DNA of 64,000 nt from Clostridium beijerinckii HUN142 (GCF_000621745.1 NZ_KK211335.1:437585-501584), one strand, 5' to 3'. Shown: positions 1 to 8,778, counted from the first letter of the stretch. Notes: generated from the letters alone by a model not told the origin. A program made the numbers and translations.

Positions 1-651
1 ACCCCAGGATTTGGTGAAGAAAAGTTCAATGAAAATTATATAAAAACAATAAATACTCTAAATATTCCTATAATATTAGTTTCGGCTGATGTTAAATTTA
101 CAAAATTAAATGGGGTTTTTGTAGATAATATAAAAGGTGGATTTGAGGCAACAAACTTACTAATTAAAGAAGGTCATACTAAGATTGGAATAATGACAGG
201 ATTACTAAGTTCGGAACCAGTAATGGATAGATTAGAGGGCTATAAAAAAGCATTAAAAGAAAATAATATTGATTTTTGCAATAAATATGTTTTATATGGA
301 GATTTTAAGTTAGATAAGGCATATGAGCTAACTAAAAAATTACTTGAAGAAAAAGATCGTCCTACAGCATTGGTTGTTTGCAGTAACATGATGACAATGG
401 GTGTTATAAAAGCGTTAAAAGAAGATAATAAAGATATTCCTGAAGACTTAGCTATAGTGGGCTTTGATAAAATTGACTTTTTAGATATCGTAGGATTAAA
501 TATTACATATATGGAAGATTGTCCAATTGAGTTGGGCAGGGCATCTATGGATATGCTGGTTGATATTATCAGTAGTACTGAGGCTGATTGTGTAAGAAGA
601 AGGATCATTGCACCACAAATTGTAGTTAAAGGTTCAGAGAAAAAGATATAA
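1..651 (+). CDS. LacI-family transcriptional regulator, C-terminal part (5' end outside window)
   Basis: The frame is open from the first base of the window, so the N-terminal helix-turn-helix lies upstream and is not visible. What remains is the periplasmic-binding-protein-like effector domain: the stretch GFEATNLLIKEGHTKIGIM, then a segment with SNMMTMGVIKAL and the typical late motif PEDLAIVGFDKIDF, ending with the ELGRASMDMLVD helix. These are the conserved blocks of LacI/GalR effector domains. The gene ends 168 bp before a nucleoside-type ABC importer on the same strand, so it may regulate that operon, but the ligand cannot be read from the sequence. No clear terminator follows it. Confidence 0.85.
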   Translation, partial: TPGFGEEKFNENYIKTINTLNIPIILVSADVKFTKLNGVFVDNIKGGFEATNLLIKEGHTKIGIMTGLLSSEPVMDRLEGYKKALKENNIDFCNKYVLYGDFKLDKAYELTKKLLEEKDRPTALVVCSNMMTMGVIKALKEDNKDIPEDLAIVGFDKIDFLDIVGLNITYMEDCPIELGRASMDMLVDIISSTEADCVRRRIIAPQIVVKGSEKKI

Positions 652-819
652 GTTTATAGACATAGGCACAAATTGAATACATATTCGTAATATTAAAGTC
701 AACATATTATAAATATAATTAATTAGAAGAATATTTATAATAATTGTTTTATTAAATTTAAATTGTGGATATTATCCATGAGTTTAAATATTAATTCTTA
801 TATTTTAGGAGGAAGGTTA

Positions 820-1878
820 ATGAAAAAGAGATTATTATCATTATTAGCAGTTTCAGCAATAGCAGTAACGTTATTTGCTGGATGTGGATCAAGTGGAAGC
901 GGTACTAGTACTGCTGACAAAGGAAGCAGCAATGCAAAAGAATATCAAGTTGCTATGGTAACTGATACAGGTGGGGTAAATGACCAATCGTTTAATCAAT
1001 CTTCATGGGAAGGCCTACAAAACTTCGAAAAGAACAATAAGGGTGCAAAAGTTAGTTACTTAGAATCTAAGCAAGAATCTGATTATGCTACTAATCTAGA
1101 TAAAGTTGTTGATAGTGGCAATAAATTAGTTTGGGGTATTGGATTCGCAATGTCGGATGCAATATTAAAGGCAGCAAAATCAAATCCAGATGTCAATTAT
1201 GCTATAGTTGATAATTCATATGGAGATGATACTCCAGCCAATGTAACAGGAGTTATGTTTAATGCACAAGAACCTTCATTTATAGTTGGATATGTAGCAG
1301 CTAAAACAACAAAAACAGGTAAAGTTGGATTTGTTGGAGGTATAAAAAGTGGAATTATAGATCAATTCCAATTTGGATATCAAGCAGGTGTACAATATGC
1401 AGCAAAAGAATTAGGTAAAGATATTACTGTAGATGTTCAATATGCTGAAAGTTTTTCTGATGCATCAAAGGGTAAAGCAATTGCAAATAAGATGTTCTCT
1501 TCTGGATGCGATATCGTATTCCATGCAGCAGGTGGAGTTGGTGTAGGTGTAATTGAAGCAGCTAAGGAAGCAAATAAGTTTGCAATAGGTGTTGACCGTG
1601 ACCAAGCATATTTAGCTCCTGACAATGTATTAACATCAGCATTAAAACTTGCAAATGTTGCAGTTGAAAATCTTTCAAAAGAAGCTATGAGTGGAAATAA
1701 AATCGGTGGAAAAACATATACTTATGGTTTAAAAGAAAATGCAGTAGGAATTCCAACTGAAAATAAAAACATGGATCCAGAAGTTTATAAGGCAGCTATG
1801 GCAGTTCAAGACAAAATTAAGAAAGGTGAAATAGTTCCACCTTATAATGAAGATACATTTAAAAGCTTCGGTAAATAA
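820..1878 (+). CDS. BMP-family nucleoside-binding lipoprotein of an ABC importer
   Basis: The start is ATG 820, placed 7 bases after a perfect AGGAGG (807-812); an upstream in-frame ATG at 763 has no ribosome site. The 352-residue product opens with a lipoprotein signal peptide (LFAGC lipobox, Cys22 as the lipidated residue) and a Gly/Ser-rich linker. The mature part has the Bmp/Med family pattern: VAMVTDTGGVNDQSFNQSSWEGL near the N-terminus, the segment KVGFVGGIKSGIIDQFQFGY, and DIVFHAAGGVGVGVIEAAKE. BMP proteins capture purine and pyrimidine nucleosides outside the membrane and deliver them to ABC permeases. The ATPase and two permeases follow directly, and deoC and deoD lie downstream, which supports nucleoside as the substrate. 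Confidence 0.93.
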   Translation: MKKRLLSLLAVSAIAVTLFAGCGSSGSGTSTADKGSSNAKEYQVAMVTDTGGVNDQSFNQSSWEGLQNFEKNNKGAKVSYLESKQESDYATNLDKVVDSGNKLVWGIGFAMSDAILKAAKSNPDVNYAIVDNSYGDDTPANVTGVMFNAQEPSFIVGYVAAKTTKTGKVGFVGGIKSGIIDQFQFGYQAGVQYAAKELGKDITVDVQYAESFSDASKGKAIANKMFSSGCDIVFHAAGGVGVGVIEAAKEANKFAIGVDRDQAYLAPDNVLTSALKLANVAVENLSKEAMSGNKIGGKTYTYGLKENAVGIPTENKNMDPEVYKAAMAVQDKIKKGEIVPPYNEDTFKSFGK

Positions 1879-2011
1879 GGATAATTAAATAATATATATG
1901 TGTGGCAATGATAAATTTACATTTAAGGTTCTAGAAAGCTATGTGCAATGGCTTAAGTCTAAAATGTAGAGAATGAATTGTAATATATATGGCAGATATG
2001 AAATAGGGATG

Positions 2012-2045
2012 GCTTTGCTAGCTAGTGATTCACTGTTAGCAAAGC
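2012..2045 (+). promoter_or_regulatory. Intra-operon stem-loop between binding protein and ATPase genes
   Basis: GCTTTGCTA (2012-2020) pairs perfectly with TAGCAAAGC (2037-2045), and the loop holds a second small dyad, AGTG/CACT (2024-2034). No T-run follows and the ATPase ribosome site GGAGG begins about 15 bases later. Such hairpins often protect the 3' end of the abundant binding-protein message or attenuate the downstream genes; that role is inference. Confidence 0.5.
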
Positions 2046-2072
2046 ATATTATTAATTAAGGGAGGACTTGGT

Positions 2073-3623
2073 ATGGAAATTAGCAAACAATATGCAGTGC
2101 AAATGCGTGGAATTACAAAAATGTTTGGTTCATTCTGTGCCTTAGATGATATCAATATCGATATTAAAAGAGGTACAATTCATGCACTATTAGGAGAAAA
2201 TGGAGCAGGTAAGAGTACACTGATGAATATACTTTACGGATTATATCAAGCTGACCGAGGAGAAATATATCTTAATGGTGAAAAGATAAATATTAAAAAC
2301 CCTAATATAGCCATTGAAAATGGAATAGGAATGGTTCACCAACATTTTATGTTAGTCGAAAATTTTACAGTAACACAAAATATAGTATTAGGTAGTGAAA
2401 TTACAAGTAAATTTGGCATATTGGACATGAAAAAAGCCCGCGCGGAAATATTAAACATTGTTGAAAAGTATGGATTAGAAGTAGATCCAGATGCAAAAAT
2501 TGAAGATATCTCAGTAGGTATGCAACAGCGTATTGAAATATTAAAAGCATTATATCGTGGAGCTGATTTATTAATATTAGATGAACCGACAGCAGTACTT
2601 ACTCCTCAGGAAATTCAAGATTTAATAAAGATTATGAATAATCTTGTAGCAGATGGAAAAACAATAATTATAATTACACATAAATTAAAAGAAATAAAGG
2701 AGTCTTCTGATGTCTGTACAATAATACGTAGAGGTAAATATATCGATACTGTTAATGTTAAAGAGATAACAGGATCAGAGCTTGCCACTATGATGGTTGG
2801 TCATGCAGTTAAGTTAGTTGTTGATAAAGAGCCTGCAAAACCAGATGGAGTTGTCTTTGAAATAGATAATTTAACTGTAAAAGATGAAAGAAAGTTAGAT
2901 GCAGTTAAAAACTTATCACTTAAAGTACATAAAGGTGAAATTGTTGGTATTGCTGGAATTGATGGCAATGGACAAAAGGAATTAATTGAAGCAATTACAT
3001 GCCTAACAAAATGTGAAAGCGGTACCATTAAAATAAATGGAGTAGAGATACAAAATACTACAACAGAAAATGTTATTAAGAATAAAGTATCAACAATACA
3101 TGAAGATAGACAAAAGCGAGGACTTGTATTAGATTTCAGTGTTGCTGATAATGTAGTTATAGAAAAATATAAAAGCGAGCCATATTGCAAAAATGGTTTC
3201 CTAAATAAAGACGAAATTATATCTCATACTAAAGATATGATAAAACAATATGATATAAGACCTGACAATTGTGAATTAATTCCTGTTAGAGGTTTATCAG
3301 GAGGAAATCAGCAAAAAGTTATAATTGCAAGAGAAGTAGCTAATGATCCAGACTTATTAATTGCAGTACAGCCGACCCGTGGACTTGATGTAGGAGCAAT
3401 TGAATATGTTCATAAAACATTAATAAGAGAAAGAGATAAAGGCAAAGCTGTTCTGTTGGTTTCATTTGAGCTTGATGAAGTTATGAATGTTTCTGATACT
3501 ATAGCTGTAATTTATGCAGGTACTATTGTAGATACATTTAAGCAAGGAGAAGTGGATGAAAATACAATAGGTTTATTAATGGCAGGAGGTAAAAGAAATG
3601 AAAACAGTGGCAAAGATTCTTAA
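2073..3623 (+). CDS. Nucleoside ABC importer, duplicated ATPase subunit
   Basis: This 516-residue protein carries two ABC ATPase domains in tandem, as in sugar and nucleoside (NupO/YufO-type) importers. Domain 1 has Walker A GENGAGKST (41-49), the degenerate signature ISVGMQQRIEILKAL and Walker B LLILDEPTAVL. Domain 2 has a degenerate Walker A (GIAGIDGNGQKEL) but an intact signature, LSGGNQQKVIIARE. Asymmetry of this kind, with one strong nucleotide site, is usual for the family. The start ATG follows GGGAGG by 7 bases. The C-terminus overlaps the first permease gene by 26 bp, suggesting translational coupling. It powers uptake of the ligand bound by the upstream lipoprotein. Confidence 0.94.
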   Translation: MEISKQYAVQMRGITKMFGSFCALDDINIDIKRGTIHALLGENGAGKSTLMNILYGLYQADRGEIYLNGEKINIKNPNIAIENGIGMVHQHFMLVENFTVTQNIVLGSEITSKFGILDMKKARAEILNIVEKYGLEVDPDAKIEDISVGMQQRIEILKALYRGADLLILDEPTAVLTPQEIQDLIKIMNNLVADGKTIIIITHKLKEIKESSDVCTIIRRGKYIDTVNVKEITGSELATMMVGHAVKLVVDKEPAKPDGVVFEIDNLTVKDERKLDAVKNLSLKVHKGEIVGIAGIDGNGQKELIEAITCLTKCESGTIKINGVEIQNTTTENVIKNKVSTIHEDRQKRGLVLDFSVADNVVIEKYKSEPYCKNGFLNKDEIISHTKDMIKQYDIRPDNCELIPVRGLSGGNQQKVIIAREVANDPDLLIAVQPTRGLDVGAIEYVHKTLIRERDKGKAVLLVSFELDEVMNVSDTIAVIYAGTIVDTFKQGEVDENTIGLLMAGGKRNENSGKDS

Positions 3624-4725
3624 AAAACCAGTTACTTCAACATTTATCGCAATATTTTTTGGCTTTATAGTTTCTGCAATAGTTCTTAGTATTGCGGGGT
3701 ATAACTCAATAGATGCTTTTAGTGCACTTTTTAATGGTATTTTTTCAAAACCTAAATATATATCCAATACAATTATTAAGGCTACTCCTATTATTTTAAC
3801 TGGTTTAAGTGTTGCATTTGCCTTTAAAACAGGTTTGTTCAATATTGGAGCAGAAGGTCAATATATAGTAGGTACAATTGCATCAACTATAGTTGGGATT
3901 AAATTAAATTTGCCAGCAGTATTAGAAATTCCTTTAGTAATTTTAGCTGGTGTAGCTGCTGGAGCAGTGTTTGGTGGCATTGTAGGAGTTCTTAAGGCGA
4001 AATTCGGAATACATGAAGTTATAACCAGTATAATGCTGAATTGGATTGCATTATATTTATCTAATTTCGTTGTATCAACAGATGTATTTCACCAACCAGA
4101 TTCAACAAGCACTTATATGATCAATGAATCTGGGTTTACTACTATACTTGGTAATTGGAAGACATCTGATGCAGGAATAGAATTTCTTTCACACAACAAA
4201 TGGTTATCAGAAGTCTTATTAAAAACAGATGTTAATATTGGAATTATTGTTGCTATTATAATGGCTGTAGTTATATCGGTTTTATTATATAAATCGGCAA
4301 AGGGATACGAATTACGTGCAGTTGGATTAAATAAAGATGCAGCAGAATTTGCAGGAATAAATGTTAATCGTAATATAATTCAATCAATGGTGATTGCAGG
4401 TGCATTATCAGGTCTTGCTGGAGCACTAGCTATTACAGGCACAGCACCTCATAAGTTATCAACTATGGCTGCTTTTGAAAATAACGGATTTAACGGATTA
4501 TCAGTTGCATTAATTGCAGGAAGTTCACCTATTGGATGTATATTTGGAGGATTGCTATATGGAGGATTACTATATGGAGGTCAATCTGTACAATCTGCTA
4601 TAGGTGCACCATCGGAAATAATAAATATAATGATAGGTACTATTGTATTTTTCGTAGCATTAACCAAGATTGTACCTGCTTTAGCTGACAGACTTTTAAA
4701 GAGAGGTGAAAAGAATGTTAAATAG
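3598..4725 (+). CDS. Nucleoside ABC importer permease (NupP/YufP-type)
   Basis: A 375-residue polytopic membrane protein of the BPD_transp_2 family. Family blocks are visible: FNIGAEGQYIVG, the GIHEVITSIMLNWIALYLSNF segment, and the ELRAVGLNKDAAEFAGI coupling loop, followed by ALSGLAGALAITG. The first hydrophobic segment is near residues 13-35. Its start ATG lies inside the end of the ATPase gene, with an AGGAGGT ribosome site, and its own end overlaps the second permease. With the next gene it should form the heterodimeric channel of the importer. A short tandem duplication encodes GGLLYGGLLYGGQ near the C-terminus. Confidence 0.93.
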   Translation: MKTVAKILKKPVTSTFIAIFFGFIVSAIVLSIAGYNSIDAFSALFNGIFSKPKYISNTIIKATPIILTGLSVAFAFKTGLFNIGAEGQYIVGTIASTIVGIKLNLPAVLEIPLVILAGVAAGAVFGGIVGVLKAKFGIHEVITSIMLNWIALYLSNFVVSTDVFHQPDSTSTYMINESGFTTILGNWKTSDAGIEFLSHNKWLSEVLLKTDVNIGIIVAIIMAVVISVLLYKSAKGYELRAVGLNKDAAEFAGINVNRNIIQSMVIAGALSGLAGALAITGTAPHKLSTMAAFENNGFNGLSVALIAGSSPIGCIFGGLLYGGLLYGGQSVQSAIGAPSEIINIMIGTIVFFVALTKIVPALADRLLKRGEKNVK

Positions 4726-5599
4726 TATTGCACTATTAATAGGTATTACACTAATGTATTCAGCACCGTTGATATTTGGAGCATTAGGTGGAGTTGTTTC
4801 TGAGCGTTCTGGAGTTGTAAATATCGGAATTGAAGGTATGATGACTATAGGTGCCTTTACTGGTGCGGCAGTAGGATATTATTCTGGAAATGCATGGCTT
4901 GGATTTTTAGCTGCAGGAATTGCAGGTGGAATAATGGCTTTATTACATGCAGTTGCTTCAATAACATTCAATGCGGATCAGACAATATCAGGTATTGCTA
5001 TAAATTTATTAGGGGCAGGTTTTTCTTTATTTACATGTAGATTATTATTTGAGGGAGCTACTATGACTAAACCAGTAGCTACTAAATTACCTAAGATATT
5101 TGGTGTAGATATTACAGTTTTCATAGCACTTTTAATTACAGTAGTTATATGGTTTGTTCTATATAAGACTAAATGGGGACTACGTATTCGTGCTGTAGGA
5201 GAGCATCCAGCAGCTGCAGATACTCTTGGAATAAGTGTAACTAGAACTCGCTATGTATGCGTTCTGATTTCTGGAATACTAGCAGGATTTGGTGGAGCAT
5301 CTATGACACTTGCAATAATAGCACAATTTACTCCAACAGCAATTAGCGGTCAAGGCTTTATTGCATTAGCAGCAGTTATTTTTGGTAAATGGACTCCACA
5401 TGGTGCATACGGAGCTTGTTTATTATTTGGATTTGCTCAGGCATTAACAGTTGTATTAGGTGGTGGAAGCTTTGCTATTCCTTCACAAATACTTGCAATG
5501 CTACCATACATTCTAACAATTGTAGTATTGATTCTTTTTGTTGGAAAATCAGTTGCACCAAAAGCTGATGGAGTTCCATACGAAAAAGGCACTCGTTAA
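4715..5599 (+). CDS. Nucleoside ABC importer permease (NupQ/YufQ-type)
   Basis: Second permease of the importer, about 294 residues, BPD_transp_2 family. It shows the paired family motifs GALGGVVSERSGVVNIGIEGMMTIGAF near the N-terminus and LRIRAVGEHPAAADTLGISV (coupling loop) near the middle. The GTG at 4706 is in frame, but GAGAGGTGA (4701-4709) is better read as the ribosome site for ATG 4715. The gene overlaps the preceding permease by 11 bp. It completes a binding protein, ATPase, permease, permease operon. The following 210 bp separate it from deoC on the same strand and hold a repeat-like element, so deoC may be read-through or separately promoted. Confidence 0.92.
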   Translation: MLNSIALLIGITLMYSAPLIFGALGGVVSERSGVVNIGIEGMMTIGAFTGAAVGYYSGNAWLGFLAAGIAGGIMALLHAVASITFNADQTISGIAINLLGAGFSLFTCRLLFEGATMTKPVATKLPKIFGVDITVFIALLITVVIWFVLYKTKWGLRIRAVGEHPAAADTLGISVTRTRYVCVLISGILAGFGGASMTLAIIAQFTPTAISGQGFIALAAVIFGKWTPHGAYGACLLFGFAQALTVVLGGGSFAIPSQILAMLPYILTIVVLILFVGKSVAPKADGVPYEKGTR

Positions 5600-5679
5600 T
5601 AGAAAGAAGAAACATTGTTATTTCACAGGACTATGAAAATTTCGCTGAAAGTGCTGAGTGTTAATTCAAATTACAGTTA

Positions 5680-5777
5680 TATATATGTTGCCGAATAATT
5701 CTACATCATAATTCTAGAAACATTGAAAGAATTTTAGCCGTAATTGTGAAATGTGCATTGTGAATTGCAACATATAT
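5680..5777. repeat. MITE-like inverted-repeat element upstream of deoC
   Basis: TATATATGTTGC (5680-5691) and its exact reverse complement GCAACATATATA (5766-5777) bound a 98-bp non-coding segment. Inside, ATTGTGAA occurs twice (near 5740 and 5758). The outer end sequence, aacatatatagttataa, occurs again just before pabA (about 35479-35495), which is the kind of re-use expected of a small dispersed repeat. It could equally be a structured 5' leader of deoC. Confidence 0.4.
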
Positions 5778-5809
5778 AGTTATAAAATAAATTTAAGGAG
5801 TAATGAAAT

Positions 5810-6460
5810 ATGAATATAGCTAAATATATAGATCATACAATATTAAAACCAGAAGCAACAGTAGAGGATGTAAAAAAATTATGTAAGGAAGCTAAAGAAT
5901 ACAATTTTGCTTCAGTTTGCGTAAATGGATGTTATGCAAAATTAGTAAGTACTGAACTTATGGGGACTGATGTGAAGACATGTGTAGTTGTTGGATTTCC
6001 ATTAGGTGCAATGACAAAGGAAGCTAAAGCTTTTGAAACAAATCAAGCCATTGAAAATGGAGCTAATGAAATAGATATGGTAATAAATGTTGGAGCATTA
6101 AAAGATAAAAATTATAGTTTACTTAAAGAAGATATAGAAGCAGTTGTAAATGCAGCCAAAGGAAAAGCATTAGTAAAGGTAATTATTGAAACATGCCTAT
6201 TAAGTGATGAAGAAAAAGTTAAAGCCTGCGAAATAGCTAAGGAAGCTAAAGCTGATTTTGTTAAAACATCAACAGGATTTTCTAGCGGTGGAGCAACTAA
6301 GGAAGATATTGCTTTAATGAGAAAGACTGTTGGACCAAATTTAGGTGTAAAGGCATCTGGAGGAGTTAGAGATTTTAAAGCTGCTATGGAGATGATAAAT
6401 GCTGGAGCAAGCAGAATTGGTGCTAGTGCTAGTATATCTATAGTTAGTGAAAGCAAATAA
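5810..6460 (+). CDS. deoC: Deoxyribose-phosphate aldolase
   Basis: The 216-residue product cleaves 2-deoxy-D-ribose 5-phosphate to glyceraldehyde 3-phosphate and acetaldehyde, the last step of deoxynucleoside breakdown in the cytoplasm. It is a class I Schiff-base aldolase: Lys152 in DFVKTSTGFSSGG is the imine-forming lysine, Lys181 in GVKASGGVRD the helper lysine, and Asp89 in NEIDMVINVG the acid/base partner. The N-terminus IAKYIDHTILKPEAT is also family-typical. Length is normal. The start ATG follows AAGGAG. It lies between the nucleoside importer and deoD on the same strand, a coherent salvage set. Confidence 0.97.
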   Translation: MNIAKYIDHTILKPEATVEDVKKLCKEAKEYNFASVCVNGCYAKLVSTELMGTDVKTCVVVGFPLGAMTKEAKAFETNQAIENGANEIDMVINVGALKDKNYSLLKEDIEAVVNAAKGKALVKVIIETCLLSDEEKVKACEIAKEAKADFVKTSTGFSSGGATKEDIALMRKTVGPNLGVKASGGVRDFKAAMEMINAGASRIGASASISIVSESK

Positions 6461-6534
6461 ATTATTATTATAAAATAGTTTAAATATATTAATCATTAAT
6501 TGAAATGATTTGGTTAAAATTATGGAGGTAAAAA

Positions 6535-7248
6535 ATGAGTGTTCATATTAATGCACCTGAAGGTGCTATTGCAGAAAGCGTATTATTACCAGGAGATCCT
6601 TTAAGAGCAAAGTTTATAGCAGAAAACTTTTTAGAAAATGTAGTTTGCTATAATGAAGTTAGAGGTATGTATGGATTTACAGGAACATATAAAGGTAAGA
6701 AAATTTCAGTTCAAGGAACAGGAATGGGAATACCTTCAATTTCAATATATGCAAATGAATTGATACAAAGTTATGGAGTTAAAAATCTTATAAGAGTTGG
6801 AACATGCGGTGGATATAGCGAAAAAGTTAAGGTTAGAGATCTTATAATAGCTATGTCTGCATCCACAGATTCAAATCTTAATTTAGTAAGATTTCAAGGT
6901 AGAACATTTGCACCAACAGCAAGTTTTGAATTATTGAAACCAGCATATGATATAGCAGTTGAGAAAGGCTTTGATCCTAAAGTTGGTAGCATATATAGCT
7001 CTGATGTGTTTTATGGTGATGATGATGAAGATTGGAAGAAGTGGGCTAAGTTTGGTTGCTTAGGAGTAGAGATGGAAGCAGCAGCGTTATATACAATTGC
7101 AGCTAAATTTGGAGTTAATGCATTAGCTTTACTTACAGTAAGTGATCACTTTGTAACTGGAGAAGTTACAAGCGCAGAAGAAAGGCAATTGACATTTACA
7201 AATATGATGGAAGTTGCTTTAGATACTATAGCAAAAATAGAGAATTAA
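6535..7248 (+). CDS. deoD: Purine nucleoside phosphorylase, DeoD type
   Basis: The 237-residue protein belongs to the hexameric low-mass nucleoside phosphorylases, which split purine (deoxy)nucleosides with phosphate into base and (deoxy)ribose 1-phosphate. Seen in the sequence: LPGDPLRAKFIAENFL (phosphate loop), VQGTGMGIPSISIY, RVGTCGGYSEKVKVRD, the VEMEAAALY ribose-binding block and TVSDHFVTGE, whose Asp is the catalytic proton donor. This pattern favours DeoD over uridine phosphorylase. A GGAGGT ribosome site precedes the ATG. A strong terminator follows, so deoC-deoD probably close the transcript. Confidence 0.95.
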   Translation: MSVHINAPEGAIAESVLLPGDPLRAKFIAENFLENVVCYNEVRGMYGFTGTYKGKKISVQGTGMGIPSISIYANELIQSYGVKNLIRVGTCGGYSEKVKVRDLIIAMSASTDSNLNLVRFQGRTFAPTASFELLKPAYDIAVEKGFDPKVGSIYSSDVFYGDDDEDWKKWAKFGCLGVEMEAAALYTIAAKFGVNALALLTVSDHFVTGEVTSAEERQLTFTNMMEVALDTIAKIEN

Positions 7249-7280
7249 TATCAAAGAGTTAAAATAGTAATTTGAAAGAG

Positions 7281-7354
7281 AAGATTCTTACTTGAGGTTA
7301 AAGATAATTAAATACTAGTAATTAGTATTTAATTAAGAGTAAGGATTTTCTTTT
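7281..7354 (+). terminator. Terminator after deoD
   Basis: ATTAAATACT (7307-7316) pairs with AGTATTTAAT (7324-7333). Outside it, ATTCTTACT (7284-7292) pairs with AGTAAGGAT (7338-7346) with one G-U pair. The tail is TTTCTTTTG. Confidence 0.85.
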
Positions 7355-7552
7355 GTTATAATAAGAATAAGAATGCTAAAGTGTTAGTATAATAGAAATT
7401 TTAAATATATTGTGTTTATAATTAAACTATAATTTAGTTATTAATATATGGGAAATTTTAGTCGCTATTAATTGAAAATAATATATATAAATTGTAATAT
7501 TGTGTAAGGCTATTTGAAGAAAATTAAGAATGAAAATAGGTGAAGTAAAATA

Positions 7553-7900
7553 ATGAATGTGCAAATATTTGGAACTAAAAAATGTTTTGATACTAAAAAA
7601 GCAGAAAGATTTTTTAAAGAAAGAAATGTAAAATTTCAATTTATCGATTTAAATGAAAAATCAATGAGTAAAGGTGAGTTTAATAGTATACTTAGGACAA
7701 TAAGTATTAACGAATTAATAAATACCAAGTCAAAGGAATACGTAAAATTAAACTTTAATAATATACGAAGTGCAGAGATTAAGGCGGAATTATTATTAAA
7801 AAATCAAAAAGTTATAAATACTCCTATAGTAAGAAATGGTAAAGAAGCAACAGTTGGATATAAAGCAGAAGAATGGAATAGATGGATAGAAAACAACTAA
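7553..7900 (+). CDS. ArsC/Spx-family thioredoxin-fold protein
   Basis: The 115-residue protein matches the arsenate reductase/Spx-like family: N-terminal VQIFGTKKCFDTKKAERFFKERN with a single redox-capable Cys11, the FIDLNEKSMSKGEF segment, and the conserved late cis-proline block NTPIVRNGKEATVGYKAEEW. Members are small cytoplasmic proteins, either glutaredoxin-dependent reductases or transcription partners of RNA polymerase. There is no second cysteine in a CxxC arrangement, so it is not a canonical Spx redox switch. It appears monocistronic, 300 bp after the deoD terminator. The substrate is unknown. Confidence 0.75.
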   Translation: MNVQIFGTKKCFDTKKAERFFKERNVKFQFIDLNEKSMSKGEFNSILRTISINELINTKSKEYVKLNFNNIRSAEIKAELLLKNQKVINTPIVRNGKEATVGYKAEEWNRWIENN

Positions 7901-8018
7901 AATAATTTTTGAAGATGATGCTAATATACCAATAGTTTCTATTTGATGTCATGTATACTATAGAATTTTTTTTAGAATACTAAAATTGAGATTATTTTAG
8001 AAAGGATATGAAGTAGTT

Positions 8019-8177
8019 ATGGCAAAAGCAGGAATGAGAAGACCAGATCCAAGTGAACCACATGGAACAGAAAGCAATCATAAAACACATTATAAAAAAA
8101 ATGATGTAAAAGATGTTCCAATAGAGATACAGGGAAAAGCTAAGACTGGAAATAAGAAAGCGTCTCCAATAGAATAA
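8019..8177 (+). CDS. Small basic conserved-looking protein (52 residues), unknown function
   Basis: A short open frame starts at ATG 8019 after an AAAGGA motif (8001-8006). It encodes 52 residues beginning MAKAGMRRPDPSEPHGT and rich in Lys, His, Pro and Gly, with no hydrophobic segment and no cysteine. It ends with GNKKASPIE. A long perfect inverted repeat follows 32 bp after the stop, which fits an independent small transcription unit. The composition resembles small intrinsically disordered clostridial proteins of unknown function; I do not recognise a named family with certainty. Confidence 0.6.
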   Translation: MAKAGMRRPDPSEPHGTESNHKTHYKKNDVKDVPIEIQGKAKTGNKKASPIE

Positions 8178-8208
8178 AGTATGTATAAAAAGATAATATT
8201 AATACAAA

Positions 8209-8250
8209 TATAATGTAAGGATGGAATTTGAATTCCATCCTTACATTATA
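8209..8250 (+). terminator. 20-bp perfect inverted repeat after the small protein gene
   Basis: Arms 8209-8228 and 8231-8250 are exact reverse complements (core GTAAGGATGGAATT) with only 2 bases between. The RNA would fold into a very stable hairpin. There is no T-run next to it, so it may act as an mRNA 3'-end stabiliser or weak bidirectional terminator. Confidence 0.6.
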
Positions 8251-8778
8251 TAAGTCCTAAAAATATTTTTCATGAAGCTAAATACTTATTTTTATAAGTA
8301 AAATATATTGGTAAAGTAATTTTACAATTTATAAATCTCATTAATTATGGCTGATATATTATGCATAATGGAATTATAAAATTAAAGTTCAGAAGTCTGA
8401 AATATGTATATTATAATAATAAATTTACATTAAGAATGTGGCAAACTAAATGCTCAATTAAGATCAAAATTATAAATTAAATTTTAATATACATGTAGTG
8501 TAACATTAGATAGTATATAAGGATATTCTCTCCCTATTATGGAAGGAGTAGAATTAAAATAGATTAAAAACTTATTTTGACAAAATATAAAATATATAGA
8601 ATAATATAAATAATAAATAAGTTTTTAATCGAATATTGTTTTATAAGTTTAATATAATCTTATTTATATATTGTATTATTGTTCTTATATATTTAATTAG
8701 TTTTTTTGGTTATGGATATATATATATCCTATTTATACTTAGAAGCATAAAATTTGTTATACGATGGGTGTGAGTATT
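8251..8778. other. Long non-coding leader region before the HD-GYP gene
   Basis: No gene is seen in this stretch. It holds the promoter-like inverted repeat described at 8562-8630, a hairpin ATTCTCTCC/GGAGTAGAAT (8525-8554) and a perfect 16-bp palindrome GGATATATATATATCC (8714-8729). I looked for a cyclic-di-GMP riboswitch core, given the downstream gene, and found none that I could support. Confidence 0.5.
8562..8630 (+). promoter_or_regulatory. Candidate promoter bracketed by a 16-bp inverted repeat
   Basis: GATTAAAAACTTATTT (8562-8577) is exactly repeated in inverse at 8615-8630. TTGACA (8577-8582) sits at the inner edge of the left arm, and AATAAT (8600-8605) follows at a 17-bp distance, giving a plausible sigma-A promoter with a start near the right arm. 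A protein binding both arms would lock the promoter. It reads toward the HD-GYP gene. Confidence 0.45.

Noticed and set aside
8251..8778. Cyclic-di-GMP riboswitch before the HD-GYP gene
   Set aside because: The GEMM core elements were not found; only simple hairpins and palindromes are present.
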